From contig OZ255631.1 of the NCBI GenBank assembly GCA_965276835.1, positions 2,480,001-2,544,000 on the forward strand: a stretch of DNA of 64,000 nucleotides, written 5' to 3'. Of this stretch, positions 43,286-52,112 are shown one piece after another. Position 1 is the stretch's first letter. Each line of letters opens with the position of its first letter. The position numbers and the translations under genes were made by a program. Source of the DNA: BOG-932 sp965276835. Lineage in GTDB: Bacteria; Pseudomonadota; Alphaproteobacteria; BOG-932; Roseiterribacteraceae. The notes below the pieces were generated by a model. That model worked only from the letters and a program-made list of their open reading frames with translations, did no database searches and was not told where the DNA came from.

Positions 43286-44704
43286 ATGACACAGGCGGTC
43301 GATGCGGCTGTGAGCGTGAAGCCTTCAAGGAATGAATCCATGACCCGGTGGCTGGTCGTCGTATTGGCCGTCGTCATTTTCGCCGGTGGGTTGTTCGGAT
43401 ACGACCAGGGCGTGATTTCCGCTGCGCTGCCGGGGATCAAGGGCACTTTCTCGCTTAGCCTGTTCATGGTTCAGGTGGTAACGAGCTGGGTCACGCTCGG
43501 AGCGCTTGTCGGTTCGCTGATCGCGGGTGCGCTGGGCGACGGACTCGGCCGCAAACGGACCCTGTTGTTCGCAGGCGGCCTGTTCGTATTGGGCGCCATC
43601 GCGCAAGGGATGGCGCCGGGCGCCACGGTGCTGGTGGCGGGCCGCTTCGTCGTCGGCGCCGCCGTAGGCGTGGCGGCGGTCGCCGCGCCGCTTTATGCCG
43701 CCGAACTTGCCCCGACGCGGTTGCGTGGCCGGTTCATTTCCAGCTATCAGCTTGCGATCACCGTCGGCATCTTTCTAGCCTATCTGGTCAACGGTGCGCT
43801 GTCGGCTGGAGGCAACTGGCGGCTGATGCTGGGCGCCGCCGCCGTGCCGGGGTTGGCACTATCCCTGATTGCGCTCCTGGCGCCGGAATCGCCGCGCTGG
43901 CTGATGATGAAACATCGCCGGGCCGACGCCTCGGCGGTCTTGCACCAGGTTCAGCCCGGAATCGATTCGGCGCCGCAGCTTGACGAAATCGACGCGGCAC
44001 TGCTGCAGGACAAGCAGGCGGCACCGTGGGGCGAAATCTTCTACCGCGAATGGCGCAGACCGTTGGTCGTGGCGCTGGGCCTGGCGATCTTCCAGCAGAT
44101 CACCGGCATCAACGCGATCATCTATTACGCCAACCAGATTTTCGCCTCCGCCGGCTTCGCCACGGAGGAAGCGCGTGCGACGGTGACCACGTGGGCGATC
44201 GGCGGTGTGAATGTCGCCGCCACGCTGATCGCCATCGCCTTCATCGACCGCATGGGGCGGCGCCTGCTGTTGCTCGCCGGACTGATCGGCATGGGCATCA
44301 GTTTGACGACCGTCGGCATCGCGTTCCGCTATATCGCCCCCGGAGGCGTAACGGGATCAAGCGGCCCGACAACCGCCGGCATCGTGACCGTGGTCGCGCT
44401 GGTGGTATTCATCACCAGCTTCGCCTTCTCGCTTGGACCGGTTGTCTGGACGGTGATCAACGAGGTGTTCCCCGCACGGGTCCGTGGCCGGGGTGTCGCG
44501 CTGGCGACCGCCGTCAACTGGGGATCTGCCTACCTCGTCAGCCAGTTTTTCCTGTCGCTGGTCGACGCAATCGGCAGTTCGCTGACCTTTTTCCTGTTCG
44601 CGTTCTTCTGCCTCGTCGGCTGGATCTGGGTCTACCGGATCGTGCCTGAGACCAAACTGCGGTCGTTGGAGGAAATCCAGCAGATGTGGGCGACCCCGCA
44701 ATAA
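43286..44704 (+). CDS. MFS sugar:proton symporter (sugar porter family)
   Basis: A 472-residue sugar porter like XylE/GalP. Signatures: GLFGYDQGVISAALPGIK near residues 36-53, GRFVVGAAVGVAAVAAPLYA near 117, LAPESPRWLMMKHR near 194, QQITGINAIIYYANQIFASA near 271, DRMGRRLLLLAG near 314 and VPETKLRSLEEIQ at the end. All residues of the usual sugar site appear in place. GGGAGG precedes the ATG. It lies 12 bases after the broken porin, so the two once formed an outer- and inner-membrane sugar uptake pair. Exact sugar unknown. Confidence 0.9.
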   Translation: MTQAVDAAVSVKPSRNESMTRWLVVVLAVVIFAGGLFGYDQGVISAALPGIKGTFSLSLFMVQVVTSWVTLGALVGSLIAGALGDGLGRKRTLLFAGGLFVLGAIAQGMAPGATVLVAGRFVVGAAVGVAAVAAPLYAAELAPTRLRGRFISSYQLAITVGIFLAYLVNGALSAGGNWRLMLGAAAVPGLALSLIALLAPESPRWLMMKHRRADASAVLHQVQPGIDSAPQLDEIDAALLQDKQAAPWGEIFYREWRRPLVVALGLAIFQQITGINAIIYYANQIFASAGFATEEARATVTTWAIGGVNVAATLIAIAFIDRMGRRLLLLAGLIGMGISLTTVGIAFRYIAPGGVTGSSGPTTAGIVTVVALVVFITSFAFSLGPVVWTVINEVFPARVRGRGVALATAVNWGSAYLVSQFFLSLVDAIGSSLTFFLFAFFCLVGWIWVYRIVPETKLRSLEEIQQMWATPQ

Positions 44705-45210
44705 TTAGGGCAGGTGAATCAGCTCGATCACATTGCCGCTGGCGTCCTGGATTTTTCCGACACTAAAGGCGCCGGCGGTTTCCGGCGGCTGAACCACCGC
44801 AAATCCGGCCGCCTTGGCGCGTTCGACCGTCGCCGCGACATCGGGCACGGTCAGCACGGTGGACGGCGTTTTATCCGGCGTGCCGCGCAGCGTCTTACGC
44901 CCTGGCACGAAGACCAGGACAATGCCGGCGGTGTCGCCGGCCCGCGCACCGTCAGGCGTACCGCCAACTTCAGCGTCGCCTCGTCGAGCAGCGGCGCCTT
45001 GTTGTGAATTCGGCCGATATCCTGCATTTGCAACGCCTTGCAATAGGACGAAGCCGCTGCGTCCAGGTCGTTCACATCGATTTTGACGAACGCGATTCTG
45101 GGTTCGGTCAGGCTTTGCGGCGTTGCCGAGCTTTGCGCCATGGCGACCTGCCAGTGCAGCGCCATGATTGCGACCGCGAGATATCTGACCATTCGTTTGC
45201 CTTGCGGCAT
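44705..45210 (-). pseudogene. Exported VOC-domain protein, frameshifted
   Basis: The first part (from ATG 45210, with GGGAGG upstream) has a signal peptide ending HWQVAMA-QSS and a VOC half: RIAFVKIDVNDLDAAASSYC near residues 38-57. Near 44938-44950 the frame breaks inside LKLAVRLT. In the other frame the domain continues as RAGDTAGIVLVFVPGRKTLR, VLTVPDVAATVERAKAAGFA and KIQDASGNVIELIHLP to the stop at 44705. One base change in a GC run restores a protein of about 167 residues. It would be a periplasmic glyoxalase/dioxygenase-like protein. It is the last gene of the minus-strand operon. Confidence 0.75.
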
Positions 45211-45231
45211 TATTCCCTCCCCTTTGTCTGA

Positions 45232-46279
45232 TTATGCCCCAATCGGTCTGACACCCAAAAGCCGCTCGTATCGGTCGCAGTAGCGCCCCCAGACTGCTGG
45301 ATTGACCAGGGAGCGCGGCGGCCCGCCGCCGAGAATCGATATCCATTGATCGACCGCCGACCGCGCCATCGATTGTTTCGCCTCGACCGTCAGACCGGCG
45401 TTATGAGGCGTGGCGATCACCTTGTCAGAACCCAGCAGCGGATGCAGGTAATGGGGCGGCTCGTCCAGAAATACGTCCAGACCGGCGCCGGCGATCCGAC
45501 CGCTCTCCAGCGCTTCGAGGAGATCGTCCTCCTTGTGGATGCCGCCGCGCGCCGTGGTGAGAAAATAGGCGGTCGGTTTCATGAGGGCGAATTGCTCGCG
45601 CCCCATCATCCCTTCCGTCTCCGCGCTTAGAGGGCAATGCATCGACACGAAATCCGACCGACGCAACAGATCGTCCAGTGAAACCTTCGTGCCGCCCTGC
45701 GCCGCGATCCGATCGGCGGAACGATGCGGGTCGTAGGCAAGGATGGTCATATCGAAGGCACGGCACAATTTGGCGAGGCAAGCACCGATATCGCCAAAGC
45801 CAACGATGCCGACTGTCTTGCCGTGGATCTCGTTGCCGGTGAACAGGAATCGGTCGAGCCGTCCTGGCTTGCGCAAGGCGCGGTCGGCGGCGACGATCTT
45901 TTTGGAGAGAGCCAGCATCAGGCCCAACGCATGTTCGGCCACCGCCGCGCTGTTCGCCCCGGCCTGGTTGACCGCGATGACGCCGGCATCGGTGCAAGCA
46001 TCCACGTCGATGATGTCATAGCCGACGCCGGGCGTGCAGATCGCAAGCAGGTTCGGGCAGGCGGCCAGCAGTTCCCGTCCCGAACCATGGCTCCTTCAGT
46101 TCCGCGCCCGGAGCGATCTGATAACCGTGCGCCTCCGCCATGATCCGCCAATTGGCCTCGGTTGGCGCATCGTAGGTCAGCCGCACGACCTCGATTCCGT
46201 CAGCCTGCGCGATCAGCGTCTCGGCAATCGGATCGATCCATTTCTCGAAGAAGACCAATTTCCTGATTGGAAGGGGCAT
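45232..46279 (-). pseudogene. D-isomer-specific 2-hydroxyacid dehydrogenase, frameshifted
   Basis: The first part (ATG 46279) reads PLPIRKLVFFEKWIDPIAET and ends at LKEPWFG. The frame changes near 46075-46084, in TTCGGGACGGG, and continues as GRELLAACPNLLAICTPGVG and YDIIDVDACTDAGVIAVNQA. The rest is a full NAD-binding domain: TVGIVGFGDIGACLAKL, the arginine in TTARGGIHKEDDLL, the glutamate in LDVFLDEPP and H in ATPHNAGLT. So the reaction-site residues are all present and only a one-base shift separates the halves. It would reduce a 2-oxoacid to the D-hydroxyacid. It sits between the amidohydrolase and the VOC gene. Confidence 0.82.
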
Positions 46280-46290
46280 AGTTTCGAAAC

Positions 46291-47175
46291 CTAAAACCGG
46301 TACAGCCGCGCCGGATTGTCGACGAGGATTTTCCGGAATATCTCCGGGTCGTCGGCCCAAACCGCCAGCAAGTTCAGCGTCGCGGCATCGCCGATCGGCA
46401 GGAGGGGCCGGACGGCCGAAGGATCGCGGCCCGGTACCCGGGCGCCGTCGGGATGGGGCCAGTTGCTGCCCCAGACGATCCGGTCCGGGTTGGCGGCAAT
46501 CGCGGCTTTTGCGAACGGCACGACGTCCACGAAGTCCGGCGCGGCGCGTGAACAGAGATAGGCGCCGGAAGCCTTCACATAGGCGTTGCCGGCCCCCAGA
46601 AGCGCCAGCACGGTGTCGAAACCGGCTTGGTCAAGCCCCGCATCCGCCGCGATCCCGCCGAAATGATCCAGAACGACCGGCACCGGCAACTCTGCCAGGC
46701 AGTCCCCCATCGCGGCGAACATCTCGGCCCGGCAAAATATCTGGATGTGCCAGCCAAGCCCCTTGATGCGGCCGGCCAGTTCGCGCAACCGCCGCGCGGC
46801 GCGAACCGGATCACCCTCGCCCTCCATCTCAAGATTGACCCGGATGCCACGCACGCCCTGCCGGTCCATGGCGGCAAGCGCGGCATCGGAAACCGCGCCG
46901 TCGATCACGACTACGCCGCGCGCACGTTCGGGGCCGATTGCCGCGATCGTATCGAGCAGCGCCGCGTTATCGGTGCCATAGATGCTGGGCTGCACGATGA
47001 CTACACGCTCCAGACCGAGCGCGGACAGATAGGCGTTCAGGGCAGCGGCCGGCGCCTCCGGCGGCGTGTAGACGCGCTTCGGCACAAAGGCGTAACGCCC
47101 GGCGTCGGGAAAGACATGGACGTGACTGTCGCACGCGCCCGCAGGGACCGTGAAATCGAGTCCCCGACCGGTCAT
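46291..47175 (-). CDS. Amidohydrolase-2 family protein, LigI (PDC hydrolase)-like
   Basis: A 294-residue TIM-barrel metal-dependent hydrolase. The DSHVHVF motif near residue 15 and LDHFGG near residue 167, together with WGSNWPHPDG near 245, match the 2-pyrone-4,6-dicarboxylate lactonase branch. Length is normal for LigI. Its ATG overlaps the stop of the epimerase gene (ATGA at 47172-47175), so the longer in-frame extension upstream is not used. It would open a lactone. With an RraA/LigK-like aldolase divergent from it, a route that ends in lactone opening and aldol cleavage is likely. It may act on a sugar-acid lactone instead of 2-pyrone-dicarboxylate. Confidence 0.8.
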   Translation of the reverse strand: MTGRGLDFTVPAGACDSHVHVFPDAGRYAFVPKRVYTPPEAPAAALNAYLSALGLERVVIVQPSIYGTDNAALLDTIAAIGPERARGVVVIDGAVSDAALAAMDRQGVRGIRVNLEMEGEGDPVRAARRLRELAGRIKGLGWHIQIFCRAEMFAAMGDCLAELPVPVVLDHFGGIAADAGLDQAGFDTVLALLGAGNAYVKASGAYLCSRAAPDFVDVVPFAKAAIAANPDRIVWGSNWPHPDGARVPGRDPSAVRPLLPIGDAATLNLLAVWADDPEIFRKILVDNPARLYRF

Positions 47176-48131
47176 TTTCCCGCGTTGGCCAGATAGTCGT
47201 CGATCACCGCGTCGAAGCTGGCCTCGGGCGTGATTCCCAACGCGATCGCGCGGGAGGAGGTGATGCGCAGCGGCATCTGGGCCATCAGGGCGGCGATGTT
47301 CGGATCGGGCCGCCAATCGATCAGCGCCCGCGCCTGCGGTCCGACCCTGCGCACCACCGCGTCGACCATGTCGTCGATGGTAACGGTCAACGCCGGCAGG
47401 TTCATCGTGCGGACCGCGCCCAGCGCCTCGGTCGGCAATTCGAACAAAGTGCAAAAGGCGCGCGCAACCGCGCCGACCGAGATCACCGGCATCGGCGTGG
47501 CGGGGTCGAATACGGAAACCGCCGGCCGCCCCAGAAGCGGCTCGCGAATAATTGCCGAGATATGCTCGGACAGGGTCGGCGTGTCATTGCTGCCGCGCAA
47601 CAGCACTACCGGCAGGCGCAGCGCCCGACCGTCGATGAAGCCGCGCCGCGTATAGTCGTCGAGCAGAAGCTCGTCGATGGCCTTTTGCACGCCATAGCTG
47701 TTCTGCGGGCGCTGCGCCAGATCGTCGGTCACGATGTCGGGAAGCGGGCCGCCGAACACCGCCATCGAGCTTGAGAAGATCAGGCGAATGCCGCCCTGCC
47801 GCCGGCAGGCCTCCAGCAATTCCATGAAGCCATGGATGTTGGTGTGGACCCCATTGTCGAATTCGCGTTCCGCCCCGGCCGTCAGCATGGCCGCGAAATG
47901 GAATATCGCGTCCAGTCGGTCGCGGAACAGATCCGCCCTGACGTCGGCGGCGCCGATGTCGCCGACGATGCGGTGAACGGCAATTGGCCCGGCTTTGAGT
48001 TCCGTCGGAAACGCCTGATCGGCAAGGACCAGCTCCGTGATCGGCCGGGAGCCCAGTCTCCCGCGCGCATGAAGCTCGGCGACAAGCCGGCGGCCGATAT
48101 AGCCACCGGCGCCCGTAACGGCGATACGCAT
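47172..48131 (-). CDS. NAD-dependent epimerase/dehydratase, DenD-like
   Basis: A 319-residue extended SDR. The nucleotide motif is TGAGGYIG near residues 6-13 and the catalytic pair is in SYGVQK (YxxxK) near residues 146-150, with the SSS of IFSSSMAVFG before it. The order of conserved segments (FHFAAMLTAGAEREFDNGVH, VSVGAVARAF) fits D-erythronate dehydrogenase DenD and its relatives better than UDP-sugar epimerases. It would oxidise a sugar acid at C2. It lies between PhyH (9 bases) and the amidohydrolase (ATGA overlap). Confidence 0.78.
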   Translation of the reverse strand: MRIAVTGAGGYIGRRLVAELHARGRLGSRPITELVLADQAFPTELKAGPIAVHRIVGDIGAADVRADLFRDRLDAIFHFAAMLTAGAEREFDNGVHTNIHGFMELLEACRRQGGIRLIFSSSMAVFGGPLPDIVTDDLAQRPQNSYGVQKAIDELLLDDYTRRGFIDGRALRLPVVLLRGSNDTPTLSEHISAIIREPLLGRPAVSVFDPATPMPVISVGAVARAFCTLFELPTEALGAVRTMNLPALTVTIDDMVDAVVRRVGPQARALIDWRPDPNIAALMAQMPLRITSSRAIALGITPEASFDAVIDDYLANAGK

Positions 48132-48140
48132 GAATTAGCC

Positions 48141-48941
48141 CTAAGCGGCTTGAGAGGTGGTCTGTTCGTCCCGTACCTGGAGCGGCACGGCGCGCGACTG
48201 GGCCTTGAAGCTTGGCCGCGCATCGTCGGGCACGGTCATCGTGTTGGAGACCGCGTTATAGACGAAGTACAAGTGCCAACGGGAATGGATCGACATGTTG
48301 TGGCCGGAGCCGTGCACCAGCCAGGGATGGAACAAGGCGACGGTTCCCGGGCCGCCGGTGACCGGCACCGGCTCGCCGTGTTTGCGGATCAGTGCGGTCA
48401 TTTCCGGCTTGCCCAGGGCGACGAGCGCGACGGATGTTGTCTCCCCGTCCTTGGTGCCAGCGATGTCGCCGGCCTTGTGGCTGCCGGGAACGAAATACAT
48501 GCAACCGCCCAGTTCGGTCGCCTCATCCAGCATCAAAAGGACGGTCACCAGATCGGGCCGCTCAAGCCCGTCATGATGCCAGACCCCGAAATCCTGGTGC
48601 CACTGCCATATCTCGCCGGTGATCGCTTCCTTCAGGTTGCACTTGGTATGGAAGAGATAGGCATCCTCCCCCAAGATATCCTTGGCGCTTTGCAACAGCC
48701 GGGACGAACAGGCGAGATCGGACACCGTCTGCGATCCGGTCGGCCCGTCGCATTCGTTCATGCCATAGATCATGCGGACGGCGTCGCTGCCCTTCTCGCG
48801 GACGATGCGGTCGTCCCTGAGGTCGCAGGCGCGCGCCAGATCGCGCTTGATCCGCCCCACCTCTTCCGGTGACACGAGGTTGGGCAGGATGATGAACCCG
48901 TCACGGTCGTACCGTTCGCGCTGATCCTGCGTCAAATACAT
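48141..48941 (-). CDS. Phytanoyl-CoA dioxygenase (PhyH) family protein
   Basis: A 266-residue Fe(II)/2-oxoglutarate oxygenase. The triad is seen as H-x-D in WQWHQDFGVW near residue 115 and the distal histidine in PWLVHGSGHNMS near residue 208, with the 2-oxoglutarate arginine in HSRWHLYFVYN. The N-terminal YDRDGFIILPNLVSPEEVGR is the usual start. It is the first gene of the minus-strand operon and divergent from the RraA-like gene. It is a different branch from the 7150 protein. Probably hydroxylates a small hydrophilic acid or ectoine-like molecule. Confidence 0.82.
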   Translation of the reverse strand: MYLTQDQRERYDRDGFIILPNLVSPEEVGRIKRDLARACDLRDDRIVREKGSDAVRMIYGMNECDGPTGSQTVSDLACSSRLLQSAKDILGEDAYLFHTKCNLKEAITGEIWQWHQDFGVWHHDGLERPDLVTVLLMLDEATELGGCMYFVPGSHKAGDIAGTKDGETTSVALVALGKPEMTALIRKHGEPVPVTGGPGTVALFHPWLVHGSGHNMSIHSRWHLYFVYNAVSNTMTVPDDARPSFKAQSRAVPLQVRDEQTTSQAA

Positions 48942-49073
48942 ATCTTCCCCGGCATTGTTCTTTTAGCAGGAAAATCTAGACGCCCCGGCCGAACCCAAGT
49001 CAAGAAATTGGTATATGACGACCACGGCCGATGGCCCTAGAATTCCAGGACTCTCAGTCAACCGGAGGTCCAC

Positions 49074-49802
49074 GTGATCCCGCCAGTCGTCTATACCAAG
49101 GTGCCCGAAACCGACCCCGGCCTGATTGCGGCCGCAGCCGAGTTCGGTGTTGCAGACCTGCATGAGGCGCTCGGTCCCGTGGAGGGCCGCACGATGCTGA
49201 TGAGCCCCCGGATGCGGCCGTTGGACCCCGCCCTTCGGATCGCCGGCGCGGCGGTGACCGTTCTCAATTATCCCGGCGACAACCTGATGATGCATCAGGC
49301 GCTGTACCTGGCGAAAAGCAGCCATGTTCTGGTGATGACCAATGGCGGGAGCGTAACCTCCGCGCAATGGGGCGAATTGGCCGGCCTGGAAGCGCAGGCC
49401 AAGGGACTTGCCGGTCTGGTCGTCGACGGGGCGGTGCGGGACACGCAGGCGCTGATCGGCATGCGATTCCCCGTCTGGTCGACCGCAATTCACGCCGCGC
49501 ATCCCGAGAAGAAAGGCCCCGGTTCGGTCAATATCCCTGTCGTTGTCGACGGCGTGCTTGTGCATCCCGGCGATATCATCATGGCGGACGCAGACGGCGT
49601 TCTCGTAATACCGCCGCTCTATCTGCAGGATGCGCTGGCCGGGGCACAGCGGCGCAAAGACAAGGAAGCCGACATGAAACGGCGGATCGCGGCGGGCGAA
49701 CATCTTCATGACATGCTGGCGCTCGGAAAGTCCCTCGCGGCAAGCGGCGTTGAGATCCGCGAAACGACTTGGGCGGACGATCCGCGGAATCGGCGGCGCT
49801 AA
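49074..49802 (+). CDS. RraA-like / 4-hydroxy-4-methyl-2-oxoglutarate aldolase family protein
   Basis: A 242-residue protein of the RraA/LigK fold. The active-site arginine-aspartate pair is in DGAVRDTQAL near residue 122, with GPGSVNIPVVVDGVLVHPGD following. These class II aldolases cleave HMG or 4-carboxy-4-hydroxy-2-oxoadipate to pyruvate and an acid, with Mg2+. The start is a GTG with GGAGG six bases upstream. A LigI-like lactonase across the divergent promoter supports an aldolase role rather than RNase E regulation. The EthA-like monooxygenase follows after 8 bases. Confidence 0.82.
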   Translation: MIPPVVYTKVPETDPGLIAAAAEFGVADLHEALGPVEGRTMLMSPRMRPLDPALRIAGAAVTVLNYPGDNLMMHQALYLAKSSHVLVMTNGGSVTSAQWGELAGLEAQAKGLAGLVVDGAVRDTQALIGMRFPVWSTAIHAAHPEKKGPGSVNIPVVVDGVLVHPGDIIMADADGVLVIPPLYLQDALAGAQRRKDKEADMKRRIAAGEHLHDMLALGKSLAASGVEIRETTWADDPRNRRR

Positions 49803-49810
49803 GCACGCCT

Positions 49811-51274
49811 GTGGAGCATCTCGACATACTGGTCGTCGGCGCCGGCCTGTCCGGCATCGATGCCGGCTATCATCTGTTGAAGCGCTGCCCACAGTTAAGA
49901 TTCGCCATCCTGGAAGCGCGCGATGCCGTCGGCGGCACGTGGGATCTGTTCCGCTATCCGGGCATCCGCTCCGATTCTGACCCGCACACGTTGGGCTTCC
50001 CCTTCAAACCCTGGCCGGACGACCGCTCTGTCGCCGATGGGGACCATATTCGCGCCTACATCGAAGACACGGCCCGCGAGTTCGGCATCGACCGTCATAT
50101 CCGGTTCGGCCATCGCATCGTCGAGGCGTCATGGTCCTCGGCCAAGGCCAACTGGACCGTCGCCTACGAACAAGACCGCGCACAACGGCGTCTTACCTGC
50201 GGGTTCCTGTTCATGTGCGCCGGTTATTACGACTACGCCGGCGGATACCAGCCGGTTTTCACAGGCCGCGAAGGCTATCGCGGGCTTTGGATTCATCCAC
50301 AGGATTGGCCGACCGGTCTTGACCATACGGGCAAGCGTATTGCCGTCATCGGCAGCGGCGCGACCGCTGTCACACTTGTGCCGGCGCTGGCGCGGACGGC
50401 TGCGCAGGTCATCATGATCCAACGGTCGCCAAGCTATATCGTCTCGCGGGCCGCGCGCGACCCCGTCGCCGGCAGGATATTCTCGGTTCTTCCGCCGCGC
50501 AGCGCGGCAGGGCTGGTGCGCTGGAAGAACATTCTCGTCGGAAGCCTCTCATTCTGGCTGTCGCGCCGGCGGCCCGATCTGGTGCGAAGAAAGATACTGG
50601 AAGCGGTAAAGCGCGAACTGCCAGCGTTGTCTGATGCGGATCGTCATTTTACGCCCTGCTATGCGCCTTGGGACCAGAGGGTCTGCTTGGTGCCGGACGG
50701 CGACCTGTTCGCCGCGATCCGGGAAGGCAAGGTTGAGATCGTCACCGATGGCATCAGCCAGATAACAGCGGCCGGCCTCCGCCTCGATTCAGGCCGGGAG
50801 ATCGAGGCCGACATCATCGTCTCGGCGACCGGGTTGTCCGTCAGACTGATGGGCGGCATCGCGCTCACGATCGATGGCCTTCGAGCCGATCCGGCGGACA
50901 GCATGGTCTATAAAGGTATGATGATCGGCGGGGTGCCGAATTTCGCGTTCGCGCTGGGCTATACCAATGCCTCATGGACGCTGAAATGCGACCTTGTCTC
51001 GCGCTATGTCTGCCGCTTGCTGAATCACATGCATCGGCAGGAGCTGGCAATCTGCCTGCCGATGCCACCGGCTGCGAACATACAGCCGCGGCCTCTGATC
51101 GATTTCAGTTCAGGCTATATCAAGCGCGCTGAGGCAAGCCTTCCGCGCCAGGGATCCAGGGCGCCCTGGCGGCTTCGTCAGAATTATGTCCTCGATCTGC
51201 TGACGTTGCGGTTCGGGCGTCTGCGCGATGGAGTCATGACATTTCGCAACCCTTCAAAGGACCGACAGCCATGA
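49811..51274 (+). CDS. Class B flavin monooxygenase, EthA/Baeyer-Villiger-like
   Basis: A 487-residue FAD/NADPH monooxygenase. Rossmann motifs are VVGAGLSGIDAGYHLL near residue 7 and VIGSGATAVTLVPALA near 180. The BVMO fingerprint appears as FTG...HPQDWP near residues 155-170; the histidine-to-WP spacing is right, although the first half is longer than in the strict pattern. The sequence order resembles EthA (HPQxWP, GxGxTAVTLVPAL). It would insert oxygen into a ketone or oxidise sulfur/nitrogen. Start: GTG at 49811 gives EHLDILVVGAG with no overlap; a longer form inside the RraA gene is possible. The stop overlaps the SDR start (ATGA). Confidence 0.85.
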   Translation: MEHLDILVVGAGLSGIDAGYHLLKRCPQLRFAILEARDAVGGTWDLFRYPGIRSDSDPHTLGFPFKPWPDDRSVADGDHIRAYIEDTAREFGIDRHIRFGHRIVEASWSSAKANWTVAYEQDRAQRRLTCGFLFMCAGYYDYAGGYQPVFTGREGYRGLWIHPQDWPTGLDHTGKRIAVIGSGATAVTLVPALARTAAQVIMIQRSPSYIVSRAARDPVAGRIFSVLPPRSAAGLVRWKNILVGSLSFWLSRRRPDLVRRKILEAVKRELPALSDADRHFTPCYAPWDQRVCLVPDGDLFAAIREGKVEIVTDGISQITAAGLRLDSGREIEADIIVSATGLSVRLMGGIALTIDGLRADPADSMVYKGMMIGGVPNFAFALGYTNASWTLKCDLVSRYVCRLLNHMHRQELAICLPMPPAANIQPRPLIDFSSGYIKRAEASLPRQGSRAPWRLRQNYVLDLLTLRFGRLRDGVMTFRNPSKDRQP

Positions 51275-52080
51275 TGCAGTTGAAGGATCAGACCGCCGTC
51301 GTCACCGGCGCCGCCGGCGGAATCGGACGCGCCGTCGCGTTGGCGCTCGCCAAACGCGGCACGCACTTGGCGTTGGCCGATCTCAAGGAAGCAGGCCTTG
51401 CCGAAACCGCCCAGTTAGCCGAGGCTTTCGGCGTGCGGGTCACGACACATCGTCTTGACGTGGCGGATGCGGAAGCGGTCTCTGCCCTCCCCGCCACCGT
51501 GCTGGCCGTCCACTCAGGCGTCGGCATTCTGGTCAACAATGCCGGCGTCGCAGTCAGCGGGTCATTTGAGGAGGTCAGCGCAGCGGATTTCGAATGGCTG
51601 TTCGGGATCAATTTCTGGGGTGTGGTGCGGATGACGCGCGCTTTCCTGCCGGCATTGCGACAGGCGAAGGAGGCGCGGCTGGTCAATATCTCGAGCCTGT
51701 TCGGACTGATCGCGCCACCCGGACAAACCGCCTATGCGGCCAGCAAATTCGCGGTGCGCGGATTTTCCGAAGCGCTGCGGCATGAGCTTGAGGGCAGCGA
51801 TGTTGGCGTAACCACGGTCCATCCCGGTGGAGTTGCGACCCGCATCGCGATCGACGCGCGGCAATCCGGCAACCCCGATCCGGCCGAAGTCGCGCGCCGC
51901 CTGGAATATTTCGCCCGGATGCTGCGCATGCCGCCCGACCAAGCCGGCGAGATCATCGTCAACGGCATGGAGCAGCGGCGCGCGCGGGTCATCCTGGGTT
52001 CCGATGCAAAGCTGGCGGCGCTGATCGCACGCATGTTTCCGGTGTCATACTGGAATAAGATTCAGCGGACCGCACGATAG
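51271..52080 (+). CDS. Short-chain dehydrogenase/reductase
   Basis: A 269-residue classical SDR. The cofactor loop is TGAAGGIGRA near residues 13-22, LVNNAGVAVSG near 88, the catalytic serine in NISSLFG near 140 and YAASK near 154-158. It resembles the SDR that often accompanies EthA-type monooxygenases. Two ATGs at 51271 and 51274 are possible; the first overlaps the upstream stop. It may produce the ketone for the monooxygenase or reduce a ring ketone. It is the last gene of the RraA-FMO-SDR unit. Confidence 0.85.
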   Translation: MMQLKDQTAVVTGAAGGIGRAVALALAKRGTHLALADLKEAGLAETAQLAEAFGVRVTTHRLDVADAEAVSALPATVLAVHSGVGILVNNAGVAVSGSFEEVSAADFEWLFGINFWGVVRMTRAFLPALRQAKEARLVNISSLFGLIAPPGQTAYAASKFAVRGFSEALRHELEGSDVGVTTVHPGGVATRIAIDARQSGNPDPAEVARRLEYFARMLRMPPDQAGEIIVNGMEQRRARVILGSDAKLAALIARMFPVSYWNKIQRTAR

Positions 52081-52112
52081 GACAATGCGAGCCATAGCCT
52101 GCCGCGCCCGTC

